64,000 nucleotides of DNA from Darksidea phi (taxonomy: Eukaryota > Ascomycota > Dothideomycetes > Pleosporales > Lentitheciaceae), in the NCBI GenBank assembly GCA_030770425.1, contig JASJFT010000102.1:98086-162085 (forward strand), read 5' to 3'. The notes beneath the pieces are model-generated. The model saw only the letters and a list, made by a program, of their open reading frames with translations, made no database searches and was not told the origin of the DNA. This document shows, piece after piece, positions 46,626 to 57,488 of the stretch (position 1 is the stretch's first letter; the number at the start of each line of letters is the position of its first letter). Position numbers and translations under genes: made by a program.

Positions 46626-47554
46626 TTCTTGCACTTCCCAAGCGGACCAATTCCTAGAGATGGCGTCTCTTACAAAATGTCAGGCTGACACCAAGGCATA
46701 TTCGCTTTTCGATAGAATGTACGTAATATGACCATAGTGCCACTTCATTGGGACGTGGCCTGCTGCGATTGGCCAGAGACCCCACCGGTCAGACGGATTA
46801 GATCACTTGCGATAAGCTAGCTGCAGGCGTTTCCGGCCACCCTACCCAAATCAGGCCGCTACTAGAAAAGGCGCTAGAATAGTAATACTCTATTATAATT
46901 AATAACCTATCTATATAGACTCGAAACTAGCAATTTTAGCTATTCTAGTATTTTATTATATAATATTTAATATAAAAAAAATTAAGAATTGAATAATAAA
47001 GTAGGGTAGCACGCGGTTAGCGAAAAAGCTTGGATACCAAAACCCTTACCAAATATTCTACCTATACAAAATCCTATACAAATAGAGTTATTCGTGGTTT
47101 TTTCGTATAATATTAATTAATAGGGCTTAAGATTGTAAAAATATATTAGAATCTCCATATAGAACGTTTTCTTAGAGTTATAGAGGGCTTATAATCAGTA
47201 TCTAGTCATCTTACCCCCTATATCGATACAGTCCTATAGTCTCTAGGATATACTATTAATAAACTTCTATAAGACGTTACCCTAGCCTTTTATTATAAGC
47301 TCTTAAGTTTCAAACTTATTCTAGTAAGAAAAACTTCTGGTGTTGGCACGTATTTCAGATGGGTGAGGATTTTTGGTGTCCGAGCTTTTTTGGGTAGCCA
47401 GAAACTATAGCTGACCGGAAATCCCGCAGCTAGCTTACTCGACTGCGCGCCAGTGTTCGCTTTGAACCACATTTCTACAGGACTACCTTAGAGCATATTC
47501 TAAACTCCCTCAGGCCTCGTCAGCGGCATCGCCCGTCCACGTACTTAAACTTCA
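46626..47554. other. AT-rich island
   Basis: 46870-47330 is strongly AT rich with runs of TATAA, CTATA and TAG, and no surviving frame. The composition resembles RIP-treated transposon remnants. 47340-47554 returns to normal composition before the small gene. Confidence 0.55.
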
Positions 47555-47913
47555 ATGCCGTCAACCGACACAACGCAATATCCCCCACCGAGCCCCAGTA
47601 GCTTATTTCCTGGGTGGTCAGAGCATCTCCTGCGAAAAAAGTATAGAGACCCGGGGAAGCTTAGAGAGTACCTGGACGCCATCTATGGACCTAGCCAATA
47701 TAAGGTGATGGTACGTTAGTGTATCTGAATTGTATAGCGCTCCATGGTATCGCTAACGGATATTCAGGTGAGATTAGACAGGTGGATTCTAGTTCTCCCT
47801 AGCCCCCTAAGTGCAGTAAGTTGCTTGGTGCCATGTGAGCTAAAACAAAGAAAGCTGAGCACTAGCAGAAGCAACTCGAAGACTTAGAAAAAAATATTGG
47901 GAACCATTACTGA
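47555..47913 (+). CDS. Small three-exon gene, 82 aa, family unnamed (copy A)
   Basis: Exons 47555-47710, 47768-47815 and 47869-47913 join through two short introns, both phase 0 (GTACGT...TTCAG with branch GCTAAC, and GTAAGT...GCAG with branch GCTGAG), to an 82-aa protein ending in TGA. The N-terminus is Ser/Pro/Thr rich, followed by a basic helix (EHLLRKKYRDPGKLREYLD), a strand-like core (QYKVMVRLDRWILVLPSP) and a C-terminal helix (KQLEDLEKNIGNHY). No signal peptide or known domain. The core and both intron positions match the gene at 51101-51676, which supports both models. Function unknown. Confidence 0.55.
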
Positions 47914-48309
47914 GGCACAGCATATACAGACAATTTGCAATTATGAACACGATTCCACCGTTTCTGAGAATTGGTGATTGAAGACTCCGACATATAAACA
48001 ACGCAATCCGTGGAGATAGTCCAGCTTTACGCCTACTAGCAATGGCTAACAATCGACAAAACCATTCGAATCAAAATCCCCTTGAAAAAGTGGTATCACA
48101 GGCCAAGACGCCTCCGTCCAGATAAGCCCCTCCTCCTGAAAGCATGCCACGAATAAGAGTACACATGTTGAAAAGCAGAATAAGAGAATAAAGCGCGTAC
48201 TGCTCATTAATGCTAACGAGCTAAATTCTTGGAAATTCCTATTCCCTTCACATATAGGGCCGAGGGATCTGAAAGTGTTCGCATGCCGGCCGGACAGTTG
48301 TATATCCCT
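47914..48309. other. Convergent intergenic spacer
   Basis: 396 bp between the stop codons of the small gene and the kinase. A minus-strand 70-codon frame (47840-48052) overlaps the small gene and has no support. Confidence 0.45.
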
Positions 48310-50167
48310 CTAATTGGGAAGCCTGGAGGCAGAAGCTGGAATTCTCCAGTAGTCGGAGTCTGTTCGGCAGGTTTCCGATATAACCCGCAACTTTCTTGTT
48401 AATTCGGGAGATTTGATGCGTTCTTGTGCTTTGGGCTCGAGCATCCGTTTCTCAACGAGTTCTAAGAAGTCCAGGTGAAAATGAGTACAGTTAGGATGCT
48501 CCTTCAAGCGACGGATCCAGCTGGTCACCTGAGGTTTCGTTATCGCGGTCTGAGGGCCTCCGGGGGTCTCGACAATTTGGAAGAAAGTATCAGTAACAAA
48601 TCCATGATGGTCTGATCCCATTCTCGCGGTGGGAAGATCCTCGCTAACGGAGTTCCATCCTTCAAGATGCCACGTTATGAACTCTAGGAACATGCATCCC
48701 ATTGAGTAGATATCGCAAGCTCGTGTGATTCTTCCATCCCTAGTGTCGATTTCGGGTGCACGGTAGGTCATCGTTCCTTCGGAGGACTCCGTACCCTTAG
48801 ACACGGAAATTCTACTGTGCAGTCGCCCTAGCCCAAAGTCTGTCATCACGAGAATATTCATACTTCCAAACCAAAGCGTGTTTTCCGCTTTGACATCTCC
48901 ATGCCTTCCGTAGAGATCATGGTCGTTTTTATCGACGTCGGTAAGCTTCCTAAGATTCTGATCTCGTTCATTGTGCACGAGCTGTAATGCGATTGCGAGC
49001 TCAAGGCACTGCTCTGCCATCCACAGACTTCGTTCGATTCGCTGTTCAGGGTCCTGGTAACGGTCCCAAAAAGTCCACAAAGTTCCATCAGCCCAGGGAA
49101 ATACAAGGTGAAACTCGGACGAATCTGAGCCTTGGGCCCCTTTGATTTCGAAGGTAACAAGTAGCTGGATGAGGTGCTTATAATCTCCTTCTTGGAAAGT
49201 CAACAGAGATGCTAGCTCTTTGTTGAAGTCGTCAATGTTTTTGGATCGTAATTTCTTCAAAGCAAATGGCTTGTCTCCATTGAGGTGCTGTTCGCCGAGT
49301 CAGCACATGGGTCTCTTCCACCCTAATGACCTCACTTACGTTCTCGGGACCAAACTGGATATGACTGGGGTGAAATTTGACACACTGAACGTGACTAAAT
49401 CCTCCATACGTCGAAACGCGATCTGCAGGCTTTCGGGCCCCGCCTGTGGAGTGCGTGGCACCTGAAGCTCCTGATGCCGTGTGATCCTCAGCCTGGAGTA
49501 TTGGAAGCACATCATTGTGCTCCAGAACATAGTGGACATGTTGGTTCTTCGGCTTTGTGAAGTACGGTGCCTTTACTGCGTAGGACCATTGGTGGAAATC
49601 ACGGCGTTCCATTAAGTCATAATCATTAATCACCCGGTGGTCATGCTGGAGATTCCGGCATCTTAAAGCGTTCCTTCCAGTCATCTCAAGTGGTAAACAG
49701 TTATCATCCATGCCCTCGTCGATAAGTGCGATGAGATCTTCTTGACGGCGGCGAAGAATCAAAAGAGCCAGGAGCTTGGCACAAGGATGACGACATGTTG
49801 TGCCATTTCCGAAGCAAATCTCATGGGCGAGTTTTTCTATGTCGGCTGGAGAGAAACCATTGCAGCATGACAAAGCGTGAAGAACCGAGGGAACTGTATG
49901 GATATCTGTAACGCTCGAAAGTTGGTCCCGGGGAATAAAATACCGGTAGGAGCAAGCGGGGTATGATTTCATAGCGTTCTCCAGCGTCTTTTTAATTTGT
50001 TTGATAATATCATCCCGTTGTGTCGTAGAGCTCGTGATACTAACACGAGATGATCGCGAGCGACGATTGTTATCCCAAAAAAATTTGTCGCCACGATCAA
50101 AACATTTGAAGACTCTTGGATCCTCAAGGCCAAGCTTAGAACGTTCGGGAAGCTGTGCGGGCGGCAT
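48310..50167 (-). CDS. Protein kinase with unassigned N-terminal region
   Basis: Two exons (50167-49340 and 49287-48310) give 601 aa. Residues ~1-275 have no recognised domain; they include a basic Arg/Ser patch, a Cys/His-containing segment (CFGNGTTCRHPCAKLL) and helices. The kinase domain starts around 255: the ATP-anchoring lysine is probably in FALKKL (about 287), the catalytic loop reads HGDVKAEN (405-412), the metal motif is DFG (426-428) and YRAPEIDT follows. A clear glycine-rich loop was not seen near the exon junction. HGD in place of HRD is common among fungal kinases of this type, which are often linked to heterokaryon-incompatibility or NLR-like genes; that link is family knowledge, not seen here. 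Probably cytosolic and active. Confidence 0.83.
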
Positions 50168-51100
50168 GCTAGGATTGATAGATTTCCGAGGCCCAGTTTT
50201 CGAACGATGGCGATAGGTCAGACTTCGTAGGCCTTGCGGAAGGAAACCTTTGAGGAATGTGTAATACGACCGATCAGGTCAGAAAAAATAGCATTCTGTA
50301 TAGGGCAAAATCAGGTATGTTCGTGCACGCTGGCGAGATCATTCTCGATGACACTGGGCTGAGGACCCCTAAATCTTGTAGAACCCATCATGGGCACCAG
50401 CATCTGGTCAGGGCACTGCCAGGATGCCTACAATATCTGCGCCCCGTTGCCTTGCTGTACGGAAGGCAAATCAACAGGGGAAATGGCAGAAGAAGTCTTT
50501 TTGCTTCACGTTTGCCTCCCACAGCCCCAGAGAATGATGGGCCCTGCCTCAGCTCGCCTTTTATTGATTAAACCGGTCACTAAGCGAGAGGCAGACTCGC
50601 CAAGGGACCTTTAGCCGGAAATGGTTCACCGGTCGAGGCTGACCAAGTTAGCGCCGGAATGACCGCACCATCAAAAGCCGTCAAGATCATCAAGTTTCTG
50701 AACGTCTGCTGAGCTGGAAAACCAACCTGTGCTTCATTTGGTAGCTATGCGATGAGACGAGCTTGTCGTATTTTATTCCATTTATTAGCGTTTGCCTCAA
50801 GCAGAGAGAGTGGCGTACAAATTGTGGCGAGTGGTACGAGCTGACGATTGGTTTGTGAGACAGTATTTCTTCCTCCGAAATTGCGCTTCCCCACTTGCTT
50901 CTCGCAAACCTTTTTTCTGGGGGCAAACTCATGTCCACGTAGCAAGCGGCTATGTTGTCCTTCTAACCTTACCTTTTGTATTCTTTCTTCTCATGCTTTA
51001 TCGAACAAAAACCGAACGCAAACCGGCGAACCCCGTCTAACAAATCTGCCAGTCGACCAGCCCTTTCTATTTGCACGCCTCCTACATCTCGAAAGACACA
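50168..51100. other. Intergenic, kinase upstream region
   Basis: 933 bp. Frames of 70-100 codons occur on both strands (50257-50571, 50690-50938, 50792-51040) but overlap each other and lack motifs. Likely the promoters of the kinase and of small gene B. Confidence 0.4.
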
Positions 51101-51676
51101 ATGAGAGTTTCTGCAGGCATCACGATAATGAATACTGCGCCTACAACCCCAGACACCACGTGCGAAAGCCGAGGTCAAGACGGTTGTCTCATCACCATAC
51201 CTGCGGCCCTGCTGAGCTGCCGCACCCTCAAAAGGGCACTCGACTCCCGGTTTCCTGGCCAATATTCCGTTCAGGTACTTGATTGTAACGCCACTTAGTC
51301 GATAATGTTATTAATAATGCGATAGCTCAGGAAAGATATCTTTAAAATTACGCTTCCAAGTCTACAAGAGGTATGTCAGCTCTTACCTCTTTCGCCCCTT
51401 CATATGCTTACCAGTTTCCTTCAACATATATGAGTCAGTTTCCAAATATCTTGCGGAATAATTTTTCGTCGTTATCCCCTTAGCTCTTGAGAATAAAATA
51501 TTCGATAATAATCCAGCCTCTAGGCCGAAATCAACGAACTCAAAACGTACCTTAGATCGGATACACTTACACGAAAAAGCTTGGGAGAGATCTCTAGGAA
51601 TCTACAAAGATACAATTACAAGCCATCGGAGGTCAAAGTCGCTGAAACGGCGACAACACGTGAGAAGGCAAACTAG
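51101..51676 (+). CDS. Small three-exon gene, 123 aa, family unnamed (copy B)
   Basis: Exons 51101-51274, 51326-51370 and 51524-51676 give 123 aa (372 nt). Introns are phase 0: GTACTT...GATAG and a longer GTATGT...CTCTAG. The N-terminal part contains GCLITIPAALLSCRTLKRAL. The core QYSVQLRKDIFKITLPS aligns by eye with QYKVMVRLDRWILVLPSP of the gene at 47555, with introns at equivalent points and a middle exon of 45 versus 48 nt. The third exon encodes a longer charged helix (EINELKTYLRSDTLTRKSLG). An internal ATG at 51128 could also start translation. Intron 2 is unusually long (153 bp), the weakest part of the model. Confidence 0.45.
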
Positions 51677-52707
51677 AGATTTTTCCAAGCAATCTTTACT
51701 CGAAAGGAGGTGGGGCTGCGCAGCGGGTGGAGCGCGCTAGGAATCTCGGAACAACGCACGATCGTTCAGAAGTACCTTCGGATCCTCGTGAAGAAAGAAG
51801 AAGTTCCGCATAGGGCTGGAGGCCTGGCAAACCTCCTTCCGGTTCTTCGTCGCTCTGATCGCAGGGTACGTTGGCGCAGATGGCTGATCGCGCGCTTCGT
51901 TCTCAGAGATCAAGAGTTCGATTCTCTTACCCATCACCAAGCATATCAATTCGAAGAGGGGTTGATACGCTATCCACCGGTTAGAATCTAGTGCTAGGAG
52001 ATCTCTAACAACCTCTTCAATCTCTAGCACACACAGACTTTCGTTAACAGAATTTGGAAAAAAGATATCACCTTGTCGCAAGGAAATCAGTGCTGGTTAA
52101 TAGAAGGAACAGATTGTACTACAGATTCGCCTCACCTCTTCCCGGGGCACCAAACACAGGATAGCTGAGCAATTCGGCTGATATTAGGAAAAAGAAAAAA
52201 AAAATACTCGAAAGGACGAAACTGTTAAATATACTTATTAAAAGTCTTAATCGTTTAAATAGATAATTAAAAACAAGCTTAATCTAAGTTCGAGTCTTAC
52301 ATGAGAAATAATAATTCCCTTTAGAATTTTTTTTACTTGAGTTTGATGATGGCTCTGATTGAACGCTATGCAAATGCTTGTTGCAAAAAAGATTGTACTT
52401 TATATTGAATTTCTTTAAAAAAAAAAAAAATCTGCCAAGCTTTCTTATGTTACATTTTTCAACTTTAATACACTAGCGGAGACATGTGGTTGGCGGGTGT
52501 TGATGTAAGGAAGCTCGCTGGGTATAAGAGATGGATGATGAATCTGCTATCTTGAGTACGGTGTCGAGTGTGACAGTGGTCATTGGAAGGAGGGTACTTC
52601 GTCAGCGAACCAATAAAATATTAGCAATGATAAGGTCGTGTAAGAACCCACAAGCACTATGGAACAATTGTCTCATCCTTGATAGGAGCAAACAGTTTCT
52701 TTTTACC
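51677..52707. other. Mixed stretch: possible relic, then AT-rich
   Basis: 51690-52080 has normal GC and carries frames on both strands (51710-51991 plus, 51737-52081 minus) that look protein-like in places, for example LVMGKRIELLISENEA on the minus strand. Neither has a recognisable domain or support at the ends, so a gene fragment is possible but unassigned. 52190-52440 is AT rich, with a run of about 13 A residues near 52420. Confidence 0.4.
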
Positions 52708-53517
52708 CTCATCCTTGATTAAGCTAAATGGTACGTTTTTAGCCTTATTAAGAATAAGGGTAGAGAAAATATATAGATTTAATACTATATTTTATAACTT
52801 TTTTTAAATTTACTCTATACTCTATTAAAGCTATACTATATATAATACTTGGTTTTCCCTTTCTCTTTCCCTCGAGCTTAGTAGCCGGCCTATATCGAAC
52901 TTAGTATTAGGCTCAGTATCGAACTCAGTATCAGGCTTAGTATTAGGCTCAGCAACTAACCTATATCGAGCTGAGCAGCTGGCCTATATCGAGCTCAGCG
53001 GCTGGCCTATATCGAGCTCAGTAGCTAGCTGCGACAGAGCTTAGTAGCTGGCTGAGGTCGTTGGGTAGTATTAAGGGCGCGCGGGTGTTCGCGGGTATTT
53101 ATATGCTAGTATGTGAAATCTTCTACGTTATATACTTAACAACCTTAATACTTTATGCTTACCCTCTCGCTCCTCCGTCTTAGTAATATAATAAGAACTA
53201 TATAGTTTATACGACTAAGTAAGGCACCCTCCTAAGCTCGATATAGGCTAGCCACTAAGCTCAATATAGGCCGGCAGCTGAGCTCTGTATCAGCCAGCTC
53301 CTGAGCTCGATATAGGCCAGCCGCTGAGCTCGATATCAGCTAGTTACTAAGCCTCATACTAAGCCTAATACTGAGCCTAATACTGAGCCTAATACTGAGC
53401 CTAATACTGAGCCTAATACTGAGCCTAATACTATACCTAATACTGTGCCTGATACTATACCCCGATTCTTAATAAGGCTGCCCTATTAAGGATTAAGTAC
53501 ACTCATCAAGGATGAGG
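52708..53517. repeat. Long imperfect inverted repeat (fold-back element)
   Basis: The ends carry ctcatccttgat at 52708-52719 and its exact complement atcaaggatgag at 53506-53517. Further in, AGCCTTATTAAGAAT near 52750-52765 pairs with ATTCTTAATAAGGCT at 53466-53480, and GGCCTATATCGAGCTCAG-type units (52885-53030) pair with CTGAGCTCGATATAGGCC-type units (53235-53335). About 810 bp in total with a looser centre around 53060-53220. No transposase frame lies inside. This fits a MITE-like or fold-back element, or a palindromic arm rearrangement. Confidence 0.8.
53349..53456. repeat. 12 bp tandem repeat, nine units
   Basis: Nine units of the consensus gagcctaatact lie end to end, five of them identical and the outer ones diverged. 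They sit inside the right arm of the inverted repeat; complementary agtattaggctc copies occur in the left arm near 52902-52950. Confidence 0.95.
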
Positions 53518-54389
53518 ACGCCCTTATCAAGGATAGGGGTTTGCCTCATCAAGGATCGGGCGCACTCATCATGGATTAGGGCACGGTACCATAGTGTCAG
53601 CAATCTTGAGACGTTTGACCGTCCAACCACTTACAGTCCAACAACGTCAAATTGTCTTGAAATCTCTTGTCATATAACAGAGAGCGCGGCGACGTCCTTT
53701 GAAATTCTTATTCGAGGAGAAGATGCAGGGTCGTCACCTAGCACAAGTTACCCAGTGTCCTGGAGCCTAAGACGAAGGAGCTATGAGCACTCGCGTTTGA
53801 CCGTGGATGCAGACCCTATAGGCATGACAGACGCCAAGTATTTCATCTACTCGGCGCAACGTAGAACAGAAACACAAAAGCAAGCATGTGCTATTTCAAG
53901 GCCGATTACATGGAACCTGGCGGAGCTACTCTTCGTTCAAACTTTAGCTGTGTTCGTGGATTGCTCGAGATTCGTCGTGCATAGTATTCTATCTAGTGCG
54001 ATTCTTGATCACAAACAACCTGTGTTAAAGTTCCTTAGTATGTCTTTATTCCTTAAACTCAGCAGAAAGTAGCCTTCTAGCTTTCATGGTCATTCTCACA
54101 AAACTATTTGCTGATTATATGTATAGGCAGCGCTTCGGTCGGCGACCGGAAGCTTATTCAACTATGAACGTGCTTCGGAAACCGTGCAACTTTCTGGCAC
54201 CTCCCCTAGGCAAGGCCGAGGATGGACGAGACACCTGACCATCACGTACACCCTACATCTTCGCTACAATGAGTGGAAAGATCAGAATGGTGAACATGCT
54301 CCGTTTGCCATCTAGTGTCCAATAACCATGGCCTACAATGGTGCGTAAAACTTGCTAACTCTCATCTCCCGACTCAAACTTATCACGCG
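53518..54389. other. Stretch with one unsupported frame
   Basis: Tandem copies of catcaaggat continue to about 53575. A plus-strand frame of 186 codons (53512-54072) begins inside the repeat and has no recognisable domain; it is noted as unsupported. The rest holds nothing recognisable up to the transporter relic. Confidence 0.4.
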
Positions 54390-56370
54390 ATAGGTTCATT
54401 CCATATCCAATGGCCGTAACAATAATCCCTACCCCCGGTTTAGTTCTCGAAGTCGCCATTGGCAAGGCTTACCGGGACGGGGCGGGCACGCCGCCGCCAA
54501 CAATGCCATGAACAAACGCCTGCACAGAACCGGCCTCTCGCTCATCCTTATTGGCTTCATGGTGCTTATGTACTTTAATGTCATCGTCACGCGGTTCATG
54601 GTATTCTTTGCAAGGTCGTTGCGGAAATCACTGCCGTGGTTGGATCGCGGTCCAGAAGAGTATTTCTTGCGCGATATCTTAAAAACAGTCGACCCAGTAG
54701 GAGGGGCTTATGTAAATCACCTAGGCATGGATATGATTGGGGAGATAGCGGGATGGGGTACGTTTTTTTTGGTTTTAGTTTGGCTTTGGTAAGTCTAGTT
54801 GTCGCTATCAGATGTGACCATGTTTCTATGAACAGTGCTGATAATGGGATGTTTAGCATCTTCTGGAACGGGCTGGACTGGACGAGTCGTATAATTTACC
54901 ATGGGAATGCCAATCATCACGGGCATCATCATCGTTGGGCGTAGTATGCCACTCAAGAACGCTAGAGAAGGTGACTTAGAGAAGTAGTCAACTATCCAGC
55001 CTAGGCGTTTGCGGGTAGCTTGCGGACAGGCGAGTTTATCTACGCCCAACTCACGTTTTTATTCTAATAGCGCTAGGTCTTCTTTTCTATTACAGTCGGC
55101 TTTGGTTACTACACCATCTACGCATCGTACAACCGAAATTTTGCAAATGCCGTTCAAGACGCCATTATTGTCATCAGCGCCAATATATCTTTTCAAATCT
55201 TCATGGCCTTGGGCGTCTTCGGCATCGTAGGTATCTTTGGGCTACATACAAATACTACAACTATGGACGGCAGCTACAATATGGGTTTCGTCACGTTCCC
55301 TGCTGCCTTCGAAGCACTGCCTGGATCAAGTTTCTGGTCCGCCATCTGGTTTCCCACACTCCTTGTTCTGGGTGTGAGTTCTGGGCGTGTGTTCTGCCTT
55401 TGCGATGCTCGACGCCGTCATCACGCCGCTGCTGGATGCGAATCCAGGATTCAAGAGGATTTGGGTCGTTACTGGGTTGGCCGTTACTTGCTATCTCGTT
55501 TCACTGCGGTTTTGTACGGAGTTTGATTATCATTTGCTCAAAGCTGTTGGTGCGTGAGTTAATAATCTGGTGTCGGTCTTTGTTGTATGGGCGGAGGCGG
55601 TGGCCGCGACGAGCATGTATCGCCGGAAGAATGTGGACAATCAAGTCGGGAAACCAGCCTTTATCGTTTACAACGCTGGATACTTTCCGGGCATGGTGCT
55701 CGGCGTGTTACTCGGCCATGCTGTCATGCCTGAGGCCGGCGGTGGTCTTGGGTTTGGACTCTTCATCCTCCCCACTATGATCGCGCTGTGTATCCCAAGG
55801 ACACCCGATTATGTGGCTCCACGATTCTTTGGGCGTAACGCCTGGCTCAACAAGGCATGGTATTCGGCCTTCTACCAGGTATGATCAACTCTTCGTTTCA
55901 TCCGGTCAGAACTGACAGTTCAAAGGGCGACCAACTCCGCCACGAGGTCAACATAATGATCGGCAGCGGCAAAAACTGGAACATACAGGTCATTTGGTCC
56001 CAGTCCTGCGTTACGTCTCCGTTCGCGTCTTAGCGATAATCTTCAGTTTTTCCTACCTTGGTTTCTATCCATCTTGCAACGTTCTCTTCACATTCTCGAC
56101 TTTACCATCTTGCATGTTGCTCTCCTTATGATCAGACTGGGATATGTTTTACCGCAATGGTTTGATCCTGTCGTACCGGCGCATAGGAGGGCGGGAGGGG
56201 ACGTTATTACGGCACCGGACATCAATAGTAGTGTTGCAGAGGCGCAGCAAGACGATGCGGTTGAGAGTGATGTAGGGAACGGTGATGGGCCTGACAGTGA
56301 TAGGGCTTGTGAAGGTGAGGAAAGGAAGAGTGGCGTTGTTGATGGAGATGGAAATGTATTTGAGGGGTAG
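54390..56370 (+). pseudogene. SLC6-type (neurotransmitter:sodium symporter family) transporter, decayed
   Basis: Plus-strand relic of a fungal member of the SLC6/NSS transporter family. Pieces in order: LVLEVAIGKAYRDG, MNKRLHRTGLSLILIGFMV, MGMPIITGIIIVGRSMPL, VGFGYYTIYASYNRNFAN, FVTFPAAFEALPGSSFWSAI, LDAVITPLLDANPGFKRIW, VNNLVSVFVVWAEAVAATSM, AGYFPGMVLGVLLGHA and a final HILDFTILHVALLMIRLGY plus acidic tail. Lesions: a frame change near 54490 (run of G), TAA inside a membrane helix near 54894, further frame changes or stops between 54960 and 55090, a stop at about 55558, and a frame change near 56090. Some gaps may be introns, but the stop in the helix and the G-run shift cannot be. The extreme N-terminus is not recovered. 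Confidence 0.75.
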
Positions 56371-57488
56371 AGAGGATGCTACGGCTTCGAAGTCACTGGG
56401 TGTACTGCGCTTACTGTCGGTGGACGGTGATGAGGAGAAGAGAGTTTATTGAAAAAGGTACACGGGTGTAAGTGGCGGTTGGGTTTTAGAACTACCTAGG
56501 CGAAACGAAGTCGCAGAGTCAAGTCTACAGATGATACCACAACGACCATGCCTATTTTTCTATCATGGACAATTTGTCAAGTTTATCGATATGTCTTTCA
56601 ACGATCGAAGAAGATATGAATGTGCTAGTCACGTGACGATAATGTCCGGAGATTGCTCGGATCCTTACGGATTTTAGCCGCCCTGTCCTCTTGACCGTCA
56701 AATCTCCCCGCCTCGAAGAAATGCGCTCCGTCCATCATTGTTCTCTTCTCGACTCATCTTATCCGGGCCGTTAACACTGAATGCGCGCATACTCGCACAG
56801 GCTGGCAATTTACGGCATCTACCAGATGAATGCGCATCCATAATGAAGTCTATGTACGATCCTCGCGCGGATTTCTGGTTTGAGCTGACGCACCTCGTGT
56901 AGAAGAGGGGTACCTGGTCGTTCATTTCCCCAACTACCACAGCGTCATGCAGCTCAGCGTCAGCATCGCGAACAAAAGGCCGACGCGACACAGCACAACC
57001 ACCGCGATCGGGGAAGCCGTTGACAACCGGTCATCACAACGAGAGCCTCGGTCTAACCTTCCCTATTGCCCATAGTCGCCTCGGAGGAACTAGCGGGACA
57101 AGCTTGCCCAGGCCATGTAGCTAAGACATGAGGTCCTCTTGGGTAGTACCGCGCACTGCCAAGCAAGCTAAACGAAATATCGATCCGCGATCCTGGACAG
57201 CCTGTGAGAGCAGCTCGCTTGCGGTGTGACGCTGCACGAGCAGCATACGCGGGCTCACGTTAGGACTGAACAGGAAGGCATGCTGACAGCCTTTGTCAGC
57301 CTTCCAAGGTCCGGATGGTGAAATTCAGGATCGGCGACCTTGCTGCAAATACAGCGGAGTGGTACATATACCCGCTAGCGGGATGCTCTGTTGCCTTCAG
57401 CCTCGCGCGCATCCTATATAGAGTCCGCGTGCTGCTGTTCGGCACTGGATAGCTCCAATTGACTTCCCACGATCGGGTAGCAGCGAAC
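56371..57488. other. Intergenic, DPP5 upstream region
   Basis: 1.1 kb with no supported gene. The last 80 bases contain a TATATA-like CCTATATAGAG at about 57412-57422, 67-77 bp before the DPP5 ATG, a likely TATA element for the secreted peptidase gene. Confidence 0.4.

Noticed and set aside
53512..54072. Plus-strand 186-codon frame after the fold-back repeat
   Set aside because: It begins inside repeat sequence, has no recognised domain, and no neighbouring exon could be built; left unannotated rather than named.
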